A DNA stretch of 64,000 bases. Source: Bilabrum cf. latius. Its lineage: Eukaryota; Bigyra: Bicosoecida; Bigyra; Bicosoecida. A model generated the notes under the pieces. That model was not told where the DNA came from. It worked only from the letters and a program-made list of their open reading frames with translations, and did not search any database. Location of the stretch: the NCBI GenBank assembly GCA_965178125.1, contig OZ237774.1, positions 434,001 to 498,000 on the forward strand, read 5' to 3'. The translations under genes were made by a program, and so were the position numbers. Below are positions 19,556 to 30,704 of the stretch, piece by piece (the stretch's first letter is position 1; the number at the start of each line of letters is the position of its first letter).

Positions 19556-21427
19556 TCAGCTACCCGTGTCCCCTCTGGCCAGCTGGATCACCGTCGCTGC
19601 GGTGCTCAGCAGCGCCACGGCGATGCCCAGCGACAGCGTGAACCAGGCAGTGCCGGCCTCAAGCTCGCTCACCTGCCCCGTCCCGCCGGGCATCGCCGGT
19701 CGGTGGTGTGACGAGTGAGGGCCTTCCGCTGGGGTTCCGCTGTCCCCCAGCTGGGGCGCGGCGCCGCCATCCGCCTTGCTCTCCGGATACGGATCCACAC
19801 CTGCCGCACTACCGTTCGATGCACCCGTCCACTCCGCCTCCGATCCCCACTATGAGCCCCCAAGCAACTTCACCCCTTGCCCCCCCCCCTCCCCCTCCCC
19901 CTCCCCACTCCCATCCTTGCCCCCGCCCCCCCCCTGCACCCACCACATCCTGAGCATCATCGCGCTGGGGTACACGTACATGAGCTGCACCGCCGCCAGG
20001 GCACCGGTCAGGCCAGTCACCACCCCAAGGTTCGGCACGCTCGCCCCCAGCGCGGTTGCAACCGCCACGCAGCCCACGGCCTCCCCTATCCTGTGCGCCC
20101 AGGTCACCGGGGCATCCCTTCCAAACAGCAGAGCGTGCACGGATTTCCTAAGTGCGAGCGCAATCAAGGGGAAGGAGAAGGCGATGACCACGGCGTACGC
20201 CAGCTTGATGAACGCCACGAAGGGGTACTGAGCCGACTTGAAGTTCGCGAGGATGTCAGATTCTGTGTTTTCCCGAAACAGCACGTAACCGAAGCACCCC
20301 ACGATGAGGTACAGCACGCAGCACGAGGCGAGGCCCACCCGAACTGCCGCCATCATCTTGCTCTTCTTGCTCTCGAACCGGCTGGCTCGCTCGTGGGTGG
20401 ACCGCCGCCGCAATTCCGTGTACAGCAGCAGGATGTTGTTATGGGCCACGTAGGCAGTGAACACCATGGGCACGGATTCGAGGAAGCTAAGGAAGCTGGA
20501 TGGCCCCGCCCTCACGACGTACCCTGGCAGCGGCTCGGTACGGTTGGCCCCCGCGCCGCCGTGCCCGGGATCGGATCCGGGGACTACTATCTTCTCGTCG
20601 TCGGGCACGAATTTGTCGTCGTGCAGCGCCAGTCCCGATACGACCGCCACCACCAGGACCGTTGCCCCCACGGCCACGACCGCCATGATGGAGGTGAACT
20701 TGAGCGCGTCCAGGTTGGCCAAAGAGGACAGGGGCAGGAAAATGACGGCGGCGCAGATGATCTGTATGAGCAATCGGCCCTTCCCGTGCCCCGGAGCGAA
20801 CGTTCCATCGTAAGGTTCGCCGTCGTGACCGTGCGGGGCCCATGCCGCGATGACGGAAGGAAGCAGGTCACCGATCACGACCGTGTACGAGCAGAGCAGC
20901 CCGAGATTCTGCACGATAATCGTGAGATCCACGACGGTACCGGCGGTGGGGCCGTATATCTTCGCAGCAGCCTGGGAGTAGAGCCGCGCCCGGGTGTGCT
21001 CGGTCGCGTGCAGCAGAAAGTACGCGGTTCGCTCCGAGAAGAAACCGATCAGCGCGATGAGAATCGCCCCCAGGGCCATGCCGTCCAGCCGAGTGGCATA
21101 CGGGAGACCTAACGCTCCGGCACCAAGCACCGAATTGATCACGTTGAACAGCGTCGCCCGCAGGCTCGCTTCTTCGAACACGACTGGAGTGGAATCGCGT
21201 GGCTCCGGTTGGGCGCCCTCGATGCCCGCCGAGGACAGTACCGACGTGCTTGCCCGATCTCCAAGTTTTGGTGTCGGGGTTAGTACGTCGGGATCGTTTG
21301 AGCCGGTCGAAATGACGTGCTGAATCCCATTCGGCGGACCAAGCAGCGGGCCATCCGCGGACCCGCTGTTCGCATACGATCCCTAATTGACGGATGGATC
21401 AAGCAGTGCCTAGCTGCGGTGCTCCAT
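19556..21427 (-). CDS. Amino acid transporter, SLC38/AAAP type
   Basis: A single exon of 623 residues with TAG at 19850, near 21,387 and near 21,413, ending in TGA. After an 80-residue disordered N-terminus comes the typical first helix of the amino acid/auxin permease superfamily: RATLFNVINSVLGAGALGLP. Further helices follow (VVDLTIIVQNLGLLCSYTVV, FTSIMAVVAVGATVLVVAVV, SVPMVFTAYVAHNNILLLYT, FIKLAYAVVIAFSFPLIALA). The SFP and YVAHNN features match SLC38-like proteins, which move neutral amino acids with Na+ or H+ at the plasma or vacuolar membrane. A Gly-rich loop and a last helix (WFTLSLGIAVALLSTAATVI) form an extra C-terminus reached only by reading TAG 19850. The gene lies 98 bases downstream of the phnX start on the same strand. 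Confidence 0.85.
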
Positions 21428-21631
21428 ACCGTATGTGTACTGCAGGCGATTCTTGCCGCTGATTAACGAACGTTGGGACCACAGATAGCAGTAGTTTCAG
21501 TACCAAGCGCCGCTTCCCTCTATGGTTCCGCAGTGCCGAGTTGTCGTGCGCGGCGCCACTGCGGAGGAAACTGCAGCATCTTTGCGACGTGGAGGCCTGT
21601 ATTCTCATTGCATTGGTTTGGTTCTCATCTA

Positions 21632-24448
21632 ATGCAGGCGACACGACGAACATTATTTGCAGCAGGACAGAGAATACTTTATGGAACGAAGAGGGGTGTG
21701 TCAGTCCTGCATTCTAAGTTTGCTACGTCATCTGCCTGTCGGCACGCTCAGAGAGGCAACGCAGGTTACCATGCGCCTAGCTTGCAGGCATTCGGATACA
21801 GAAGCAGTCTTAGACGAGGTGTGTTTGGCGCAGCAAGCTGTAAAGCGAGGAGATTGCCCGCAAAAGCCAGCTGCAAATGTACTGCCACGGGAGCTAGTTA
21901 TTCCAGCAGCCCAGCAGCACATAGCGGTGAACCTAGGCAACACGAGTGGAATAATTGGTTGATGCAGGAAACAGATCCTTCACCGCGCTCGGCCGTACCG
22001 ATAAAGAGGCGAGCAGGTGCCCGGTCCTTTAGCTCGTCAGCTGTAGGATCAAAGCGAAGCAGCCGCACGCACTGGTCCGCCTTAGCTGGTTCACAGTTAA
22101 TGCAGAGCTCCCGCCCGAATGGATTGTGTGCGGTCCAGTCGCTTAGCGGTCGCATGGGTGCTCGCTTGCCTGCACCGATCTCGATTTCGATCTCGTCTCA
22201 CCAGCAGCGGCGGCACGGCTCCACCAAGCCGAGCACCAGTGCGAGCTCGTCGGCCGGTGTGACGAGCGGTAGCAGGCCCGATGATGGTTCGGGCGTTGTG
22301 ACGAGTATCCGTGGGGTGGGACCGTTCGGCCCCGGTGGGGAGGGCCGGGCGGTGGTCGAGGGCGCGGATGACGAGCAGCCCGGCCTGCCCGGAGCCATTG
22401 CCCAGGCGTTCCGTGGGGTGTTCTTCCAGCAGAGGGATGAAGATACAAACAAAAGGCAGCGGAACGGGCACTCAGCTGACAGCTGGAGTGCGACGGGTAG
22501 CGTTGGGAGCATCGGGGGTGAGAGCGGCGAAGCAGAGGCGCCAGAAGGCAAGCAGGACGACCAGGCGAAGAAGAGCAAGCAGAGCCCCTGGCAGCGGCTG
22601 ATGACCATCGTGAAAACCGGCAAGCTCCCCGCCGACGACACCGAGGATGACACGTCCGCGGAGCAGGGAACAAGGGAGGCTGACAACCTGGACGAGAGGA
22701 CACTCGAAGCCAGGAGGGGAGCCACCCTCAGGAGGATGGCGGAGTTCGCCTGGCCCGAGAGGCATCGCATTGCGGTGGCGGTGTCCACCCTGGGTGTGAC
22801 GACTACGATCTCGCTTGTGTTCCCCTGGGCCCTGGGCAAGATCCTGGACGTCGCCCTGCAGCCGGATCCTTAGTTCACCCCCGGGACGATCGCGGCCGGT
22901 ATGCTGGGGCTGTTCGCCGTGCAGGTGGGGCTGATCGTGGTGCGGTCCGCGATGCTGTCGGTGGCCGGCGAGCGGATCGCCGCGAGCGTGAGGAAGGACA
23001 CCTTCCGCGCACTCGTCACACAGGAGGTCTCGTACTTCGACGCGCGCCGGACGGGGGACCTGATGAACAGGCTCTCCTCGGACACGGTGGTGGTGCAGAA
23101 GGCGCTCACATCCAACGTGGCGCAGATGCTGCGGAACGGCTTCATGTCGGTCGGCGCCGCCGGGATGCTGTTCACCCTTTCACCCCAGCTGGCGGCTCTG
23201 AGTCTTTGCCTCATCCCGCCCGTGGCACTGGGTGGGATTGGTTTCGGGAGGTACGTGAGGAGGCAGCAGGGGCGCGTGCAGGAGGAGCTGGGCAGAACAC
23301 TCGAAGTGGCTGGGGAACTGCTGTCCCATCTCAGGACCGTGCGGCACTTCGCCTCTGAGGGAAGGGAACTGGGGAGGTTCAGTGCGGCAGTGGAGAGAGC
23401 CTTCGAATAGGGAAGGAGGGTGGGTGTGGCGCAGGCCGCGTTCGACGGCGCGGTGCATTTGGCGGTCGATCTGTCGCTTCTTGCCGTGCTGTTTTATGGT
23501 GGCACTCTGGTGCAGGAAGGGAGCCTTTCGGCGGGTGACCTCACTGCATTCCTGATGTACTCTTTGTACGCTGGTGGCAATCTGGCGGGGCTGTCCTCTG
23601 TGTATGCAGAGCTGATGAAGGGTGTGGGTGCCTCTCGCCGAATCATTGAGGTGGCAGACAGGAAGCCGGCGCTGCCGCTCACCGGTGGTGTGGTGCTGCC
23701 ATCCGTGGCGGGCGAGGTGGAGTTCAGGGGCGTCTCCTTCGCGTATCCGTAGAGGTAGGACGTTCAGGTGCTTGACGGGATGGACCTCGTCCTGGGGGCG
23801 GGGGAATCCATCAGCCTCGTGGGGGGCTCCGGATCGGGCAAGTCCACGGTGGGCTCTCTGCTCACCGGGCTGTACGTGCCGGATGAGGGTCAGGTGCTGC
23901 TGGACGGGAAGGACATCGCGACTCTGGACCCCTCATGGATGCGTGGCAGTGCCATCGGGGTGGTGCAGCAAGAGCCCGTGCTGTTCTCCGGGTCCATCGG
24001 GTCCAATATACTGTACGGGCGACCCTCGGCCACTGAGGCTGACGTCAGGAGGGCAGCGGCGGAGGCGAACGCGGCCGAGTTCATAGAGGCTTTGCCCCTC
24101 GGGTATGACACTCCCGTGGGGGAGAGGGGCATGCAGCTGTCGGGGGGGCAGAGGGCGCGAGTGGCGATCGCTAGGCTTCTGCTTAAGGCCCCCCCCGTGG
24201 CCGTGCTCGACGAAGCCACCGCGGCCCTGGATGCAAACTCCGAGAAGGCTGTTTCGGAGGCTTTGCTGAGGGCGATGGAGGGCAGGACGGTGCTGCAGAT
24301 CGCGCACCGGCTGTCCACCATCCGGCACGCGAAGGAGGCTGCAGTGCTGGAGGACGGGCGGGTGGCGGAGCGTGGGCCGGTGGACGAGCTGCTTCGGAGG
24401 GAGGAGGGCGTGTTTAGGCGGCTGGTGCAGCAGCAGATGGTGGGCTGA
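21632..24448 (+). CDS. ABCB-type half transporter, probably mitochondrial (ABCB8/ABCB10-like)
   Basis: One exon of 938 residues with four TAG codons (22871, 23408, 23750, 23756), ending in TGA. The N-terminus MQATRRTLFAAGQRILYGTK is Arg-rich and lacks acidic residues, typical of a mitochondrial presequence; a long Ser-rich linker follows. The single membrane domain includes SYFDARRTGDLMNRLSSDTV and the coupling-helix region. The nucleotide-binding domain has Walker A GGSGSGKST, signature QLSGGQRARVAIARLLL, Walker B VAVLDEATAALD and switch IAHRLSTIRH. In SFAYP-x-R-x-DVQVLDGMDL both x are TAG; Gln fits this variable A-loop area. As a half transporter it must dimerise. Likely location is the inner mitochondrial membrane, with peptide or haem-pathway substrates as in relatives. 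Confidence 0.9.
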
Positions 24449-24636
24449 CTGGTCTTGGAGGTGGGGTGTGGTGGTGAATTTGCTGGTGATACAATGCAAA
24501 GGTGTGTATGGGTAAGTTGCAATGGCGTTAGTTCCGCCCGTCTAGGTGGCATCTGCTTTCAAACTGGTTACAACCGGCATCTGGGTTTTATCGTCGTTGT
24601 TTCGCATGGGCTACTTATATTCACCTGTAGCCGACC

Positions 24637-26660
24637 ATGGAGGCTGCAGAAGACCCCGGAGCAGGGTTTGGGGGTATTGCTATATTTTGCGGCCTGATGG
24701 CTGCTGGACTAGCGTGGGCCATTGGTGCGCAAGACGTTAGCAACTGCTTTGGCACTTCGGTTGGCAGCAAGGCACTCACGATTTTGTAGAGCTGCGTGCT
24801 GGCCGGAATATGCGAATTCCTCGGAAGCTTGGCGGGCGGCTAGGTTTCTACTACGATATCGGGCGGTTTGCTGGACATGCCTTTGATAGTGTCCATGGGG
24901 CACGACGGGGCTGTGCTGTACGCTCGCATCATGGCCAGTGCAATGGCGGGCGCGTTCGGATGGCTTGTTCTCGCGACTCGCTACAGCTTACCGGTATCAA
25001 CATCTCATTCGTTGGTCGGAGGTATTGTTGGTCTCGGTCTGTACGCCACGGGCACTGCCAAGTGGACCACCGTGGCAGGGATAGGTGAGCAAGAGACGAC
25101 TTCGACGGATTGCACTCCATAAAACCACTCAATGACTTAAACCCATTGGCCTATAAGTTCCATTCATGCACCGCAGCGAGCTCCTGGGTGACGAGCCCGC
25201 TGGCTGGCGGGCTCCTGTCGTTCGCCATCTTCTCCCGCATCCACGCAGACGTTCTCTCCGCTAGGAGGCCGGCGGAGGCCGCGCAGTAGGCGGTCCCCTG
25301 GTACTACGGGGGCACGGCCGGGCTGCTGGCTGCCTTTGTGACGAGTGCGGGGCCGCCGGCGTACAGGCTGGGGCCGGTGCCGGCGCTGCTGGTGGGCGGG
25401 CTGGCGGCCCTGGCAGGGTACGGGGCCACGGGTGGATTCGGAGTCGAAGTGCTCCCCATGGGCATGGGCATGGGCATGGGCGGGGCGAGGGGGAGGGATG
25501 AGGGGGCCGGCGCGGAGGCAGTTGTCCGGGGCGCGTTAGGTGTGACGAGTGAGCGAGCGAGCAAGGGGAAGGACGTCGGGTCCGGTGCGCGGGTTGGAGC
25601 AGGGGCAGGGGCGGGAGCAGCCTTGAAGATGAAGATGGGCGTGCCACGGAGCAGCTCGGCCCCCGGCCTTGCCCTGAGGGATTCGGGGTCATCCGATCCA
25701 GGGAACAGCGGGATCGGATCATCATCGAGGGGGGGCTCGTAGATGCTGGAGGAAGTGGAGCTGGAAGCGGGGGGGATAGACGGTGGGGGTGTCCCGTCGG
25801 GTGATCCGTTGGGGGGGGAGGGCAAAGTGGGGGACAGGGAGGGTGGTTCCGCAATTGCGGCGCCGCGCAGCACCGGCTCTACTGGCAGCGTGATGTCCAC
25901 AGCATCGCAGTCGTCACACCATGCACCGCTCGGGTCCACCATATCCGATAGGGCAGGCGGGCTCGCTACTGCTGCTGCAGGCACAGGAGCAGGAGCAGGC
26001 GCTGCAGATGCCGACACTGGGGGGGATGGGAAGCCCGGGCACGGGGTGGAGCAGGCGGAACAAGTGTTTATCCGGCTGATGGTGCTGACGGCCATGATCC
26101 TAAGCCTGGCGCACGGCTCGCAGGATATCTCCAACGCGGTGGCTCCTTTCTCCGCGCTGGTGGAGCTGGGGTCGACGGGCGAGGTGAACCCAGCGGCTGT
26201 GACCCCCATGTGGGTGCTGGCGGCAGGGGGGGTGGGCATAGTGGTGGGTTTGGCCACCTACGGCCACAAGGTCATGGCCACGGTGGGCGAGAAGATCGCG
26301 AAACTGACCTTTAGCAGGGGGTTCGCGGCGCAGGCTGCCACAGCTGCCACACTGCTTGGTGCGACGGTGCTGGGCATGTCTGTGTCCACCACGCACGTGC
26401 TGATCGGTGCCATCTCCGGTGTTGCGCTGGTGGAGGGCCCGGGGAAGATCAACGTCGCTACGCTGCAGAGGATCGCCATGAGCTGGGTGGTGACTATTCC
26501 TGCCGCGGCTGGGTTCTCCATCGCGGTGTTTGCGGCCTGGGAGCTCGTGTCTCCTGGGGGGTACTATGGGGGGGGCTTGGGGGGGGCTGAGGGGGGCGGT
26601 GGAGAGGGGCAGTTCGTGCATGCGGATGATGATGTGGCGATGCCTGGGGGGGGGGTCTGA
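24637..26660 (+). CDS. PiT-family inorganic phosphate transporter (SLC20/PHO4)
   Basis: Two exons, 24637-25084 and 25177-26660 (92-base GTGAGC...GCAG intron), encode 643 residues with four or more TAG codons. Both halves carry the family signature: IGAQDVSNCFGTSVGSKALT in the N-half and LAHGSQDISNAVAPFSALVE in the C-half, with STSHSLVGGIVGLGL and STTHVLIGAISGVAL as the matching second motifs. The large loop between halves (about 220 residues) is Gly/Ala/Pro-rich and low complexity. It imports phosphate with Na+ or H+. It lies 188 bases after the ABC gene on the same strand. Placement near a phosphonate-cleaving enzyme may be coincidence, as operons are not expected here. Confidence 0.92.
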
Positions 26661-27766
26661 TCCGATCGATGGCTGTGGTCATGATGGCCCGGGGGTGTTG
26701 GCTTGTCTGCGACGAGCAGCAAGCTCGTTAATTATTTATTGGCGCACTGATGTTCCTGGCAATGTTCGAGCTTTGTTGATCAGTCAGGTTCGAGGCTATA
26801 TCCCGGATCTGCATAATTATCTGCTTGAAGATGAAGAGGGCCGCCGCGACCAAGGCTTGCATCGCTTCACATCGAACTGAGGCGAAGTATGGGCGCTTGC
26901 GTCGCAACCTCTCTTGAATCTGGCAGTGTTTAGCCAAATGGGTGCGTAATTGATACGGATGCACCACGCGATAACAGCAGCAGCTTAATTGCGGTCGCTA
27001 ATGTGCGAATGTGTGAGTGGATCGCGACCTTGACCTATTACGTGTACGAGTAGCTGCACAGCTAAGTCTTTGAACACAACAGGATTTTATCATGAAAAAA
27101 ATCGAAAGTTGTGGCCCAATCAGCTGTAGTACTTCGGTTGATGCGAAATTACAGCGCGAACACTGGGCTGCATTCGCGTCGCGATGCTTCTATTCGATAG
27201 TTTGATATTTTCCTGGCCGAAGCTGAGACTGATTTATGAATCAATGCTATATTGATGCATAATTTACCATTTCTGTCGCTTTATCGGTGTATCCATGGCT
27301 TTCATCGTCCCTCTGCCGCGCAGCACCACCTCGTCCAGCCGACGCAAAATGTGCAAGCAATGGTACAACTGCCAGTGAGAAAAGCTTATCAATATGCAAT
27401 GGTCTAATATGCTTAGTACACATCATTATTGAAGCCTTGATTCTATCACGCTGCTAGCTCAGCGCTACCTGATTTGATTGCACCGCAGCAGCACCGAGGC
27501 CTGGTGAGACTGATGATGAACAATCACACGGGAGACCATCGCATCGCAAGAATGCCTTAGGATAGCAGGATAGGGAGAAAGAAGCATATAAATCTGGTAG
27601 CGAGGGCTAGGGCATTCACTTGCTAGCTGGGCAGTCAGCGGACCCAAGCAGTGAAGGTGACAGCGAAGCAGCTGTTGTTGCATCTACTAGCAATTAGGAG
27701 CCTGCTAAAAATAAAAGCTACGTCCGGCGGGCAGCTAAGAATAAATTAGGCCCTCAGGCTGCCGTC
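26661..27766. other. Intergenic stretch, no supported gene
   Basis: Base composition drops and stops are frequent. An 80-codon - strand frame (26728-26967, with LVAAALFIFKQIIMQIRDIA) ends in TAA but has no other support. From about 27,600 the + strand stays open into the next entry, so an upstream exon of that gene may begin here. Confidence 0.4.
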
Positions 27767-29011
27767 ATGGTCGGGAACAGGTCCATTCGCACCGCTCGGC
27801 TGTACCCAGCGTGGGGAGCGAGCGGAGCCGCCAGCAGTGCTGGCCCTGCAAGAAACTACATGAAGCGAGCAGCATACTCCCCGGGTCAAGATCCAAGGCA
27901 GGCTTTGTACAAGTCAATGCTTGCAACCCCTATGGTGGTGCGCCCCAGCACCTCCTCCAAGAGAAGAGGAGCACAAAGCAGCTGCTAGGCCTCGCTCAGC
28001 GGCAGGCGGCGACGGAGCCTCCTGGGCTGGGACCTAATCGACCAGTGTGACGAGTGCTGGCCATCAGATCATATCCGACACAGGACTGTCATACCATCGA
28101 GCATCATGAACGGGCCAGCAGCTGGCCGGGCCGCTGCCTCCGCTCCCAGTCGTGATATTGACAGGAACTTACACTTGAAGGGGCGGCATGCGACTGCGGC
28201 CAAGGGACGGGCAGTCTGCCTCGGTGCGGGGAAGCAGGGGCGATGGGCGAGAGAATCGGGTGGGCCAGTAGCGGCTATCGCCATTGGAAGCGAGGCGGAG
28301 GAGGAGGTGGTGGTGGTGGTGGGGGGGGGGCGCAGCAGCAGGTCGCACTCGTCACGACCGAGGGAGCGCACCGTGACGATACCGTCGATAGCGCACCCGA
28401 CCGCAGCGTCGTCAGGAGCCAAGGAGCCCCCTTCCAAGGAACAACCGAGAGTGGACGCAGCTGCCAGTGATGGTCACGCAAGCGAAGAAGAAGACAAGGC
28501 CTCCGTCCACGGGGCCCCAGGTGTGAGCGATCGCGAGTACGAATGTGACTGTGGTGGTGGTGACCCGCTCGAGAGCGACTGTGGTGGTGACCCGCTCAAG
28601 TGTGGCTGTGGTGGTGACCCGCTCGAGAGCAGCCCCAGTCGCTGCATGGTGGGAGGGGTGCAGCTATATGCCGGGGAGAGCATGCGCGGCACTCACTGGC
28701 AGGCCACTTCACGAAGGATCGTCTCGCAGGATCGTTCTAGAATGCGTACGGAAAGCGATTCGCAGCGCGATTTCTCCGCCCTCATCGGCACTGGCAGCGG
28801 TGCCGATCGTGATGGCGGCGCTTTCCGATCAAGCATTGCCAGTGGCGACCCAAGAAGCCCGCAGTCGCAGTCGCAGGGTGGCTCAGAAGATGCCTGGCTG
28901 CTGTCTCGCGCGATGAGCTACGAACGTTCGCTGGAAAGAGCCGGGATGGCCGCATCCACTGGCAGTGGCATCACCGTGGCGGGAGGGGCGGGCGGCAGGG
29001 GCCGGCTGTAA
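27767..29011 (+). CDS. Hypothetical Ser/Arg/Gly-rich protein
   Basis: Open as one frame of 414 codons when TAG (27,986) is sense; it ends in TAA, unlike the confident host genes, which end in TGA. The frame stays open upstream to about 27,600 through further TAG codons, so the start is uncertain. The N-terminal part is basic (RNYMKRAAYSPGQDPRQALY). The middle carries Gly and Val/Glu tracts, and a Cys/Gly-rich DCGGDPLES repeat lies at 28547-28630. No family recognised. Length of the open frame and dispersed-word content resemble real genes nearby, but it could be non-coding. Confidence 0.35.
28547..28630 (+). repeat. Minisatellite, unit TGTGGTGGTGACCCGCTC...
   Basis: Three to four copies of a 24-30 base unit built on TGTGGTGGTGACCCGCTCGA encode DCGGDPLES-type repeats in the hypothetical protein at 27767-29011. 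Confidence 0.75.
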
Positions 29012-29891
29012 TTGCCGGGCAGGAAGGCAGAGTTCGAGCAGGGCTTGTGTTTGCATGGCCAATACATCGCCAAGGCAAGGTGGTGCACGTATGCCATGCG
29101 CGTCTATCAAACCTTGCGACCTGCAGAATATTGAAGATGAAGATATACATTTTGCACTTGTCCATTCCTTGGTATCACGCATAATTGTCTATTTGCATGG
29201 GTTTGTGCACAAGCGCAAGCCAAGTCCATTGTGATAGTAGATATCACGAAACGGTTCCCGCTGGCCATGTTCCTCATCCCCTGCTGGCAGCAAGCACTCC
29301 ACTCGCAGCCATGCAACACCGCAAAACCCCAGAAGGTGAGAATGCATCCAAGCGAGTACCGCCAGCTCCTCTAGATGCGCAATAGATAGTCTATTCAACA
29401 TTTGGGCTGCTATAGCCATTTGCTGCCGGGTGCCTAGCTCGGAGTTGTACGATCGGCAAAGGGCCCATACCAATCCAGTCAGGTTTCCACAGATGTAAAA
29501 CCCTACGCTGTGCTACTCGGCTCGTTCCCATCGCGGAAGCATACACTAGTAGAATAGTAGAATTTGATATCATCCCTGTTGCACTCCCTTTAAGGCCTTA
29601 TACTAAAAGCAGGGCAAGCAGGGCAAGGAGCCAGCGCGCATGCTGCCAGTGAGCAGCAAAGGACATGCTCCGCTTACCCAGGACGGGATGGCGCACTGAC
29701 AGCCACCGATGCAAAAATTGCAATCATTGAGCACAGTGAGACGATAATCTGGCTAGTAGGCAGGTCTACATCTGTTTGTCTCGCTGCATATGCGGCGAAG
29801 GATGGCTAGCGAACTCGATTGTGGCATCCTGTTCAAGAACCGATGACCTCCCTGCCTTCAAAACTCCGCAGCTACATGCAATGCCTCCAAA

Positions 29892-30704
29892 TTGCAACAT
29901 CAACTGCACGGGTCAAGCAGTACTAGGCTGGATGCAGTTCATGACCAGTGGTCGCAACGATCGGCTCGGGAAGAACGGATTGTCCGACGCCGATGGACAC
30001 ACAGCGAGCTGCCGACGACAGGTGCCGACAGTCGCGGGTGTCTGCTGCAACCAGGCGGAAGCAGCGCATCAGAGGATGACAACGGCAAGCTTGACAAACC
30101 GTTTAGTTTTCCGTTTTTGGTGTCGAGCAAAATTTGTCCCAGTGGGGCCATCGGAAGCGGCAGCAGCCCTCGGCATTTCTCCCGGGCAAAAAGGCTCATC
30201 TTGCTGGGCTGGGATCTAGAAGAGGGCAGCATGCTGAGAGCGGGCAATCGAGTGCATGCCCCGACAGAGCTGATTCCAGGCGGAGTTAAATTCTGCCACG
30301 GTCGCGATCCCCACAGCAGCCCCTCTGTTTTCGCTGGAGAGACGCGATCGACGACGAGAGCGCAAAGGGACGAGCTCCCGTAGGGCATGCCGCCAGTGAT
30401 GCCGCGAGTCATGCCGCGGGGACTGGCTCGCGTTCCTCGCAGTCGCTGGGGAGATGTTGCTGAAGCAGCTCCGTACAGCACTGCTGCAGAGCGGTGGGCC
30501 CGTAGACAGATCAAGCATCTGGGCCAAGCGGCGGTCCGCCGCTCCGTGTCCTGCCCCAAGGCGAGGGTGCAGCGCACGAGGATGCGGAAGGAGTCCGACG
30601 CGACCGCCGGGCTACCGCAGCCTGTGGATCACATGCCTGGACCGGCTTCGGACTCGGTGCTGAGCCTGCACACACCCCGGGCACTATCGCGGCAATGGCA
30701 CTGA
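29892..30704 (+). CDS. Doubtful ORF, Arg-rich
   Basis: A 271-codon frame with one TAG, open from a TGA near 29,850 and ending in TGA; the first codon shown is TTG, so a start is not established. The product is Arg/Ser-rich with no recognisable domain, and the opposite strand is open for 212 codons over the same stretch. Listed only because of its length. Confidence 0.2.

Noticed and set aside
19877-21112. Long + strand open frame opposite the SLC38-type transporter
   Set aside because: It is the antisense shadow of a well-supported membrane protein and encodes an Arg/His-rich sequence without domains.
29939-30577. 212-codon open frame on the - strand
   Set aside because: Overlaps another open frame, has no recognisable domain and reads as Arg/Ser/Leu-rich shadow sequence.
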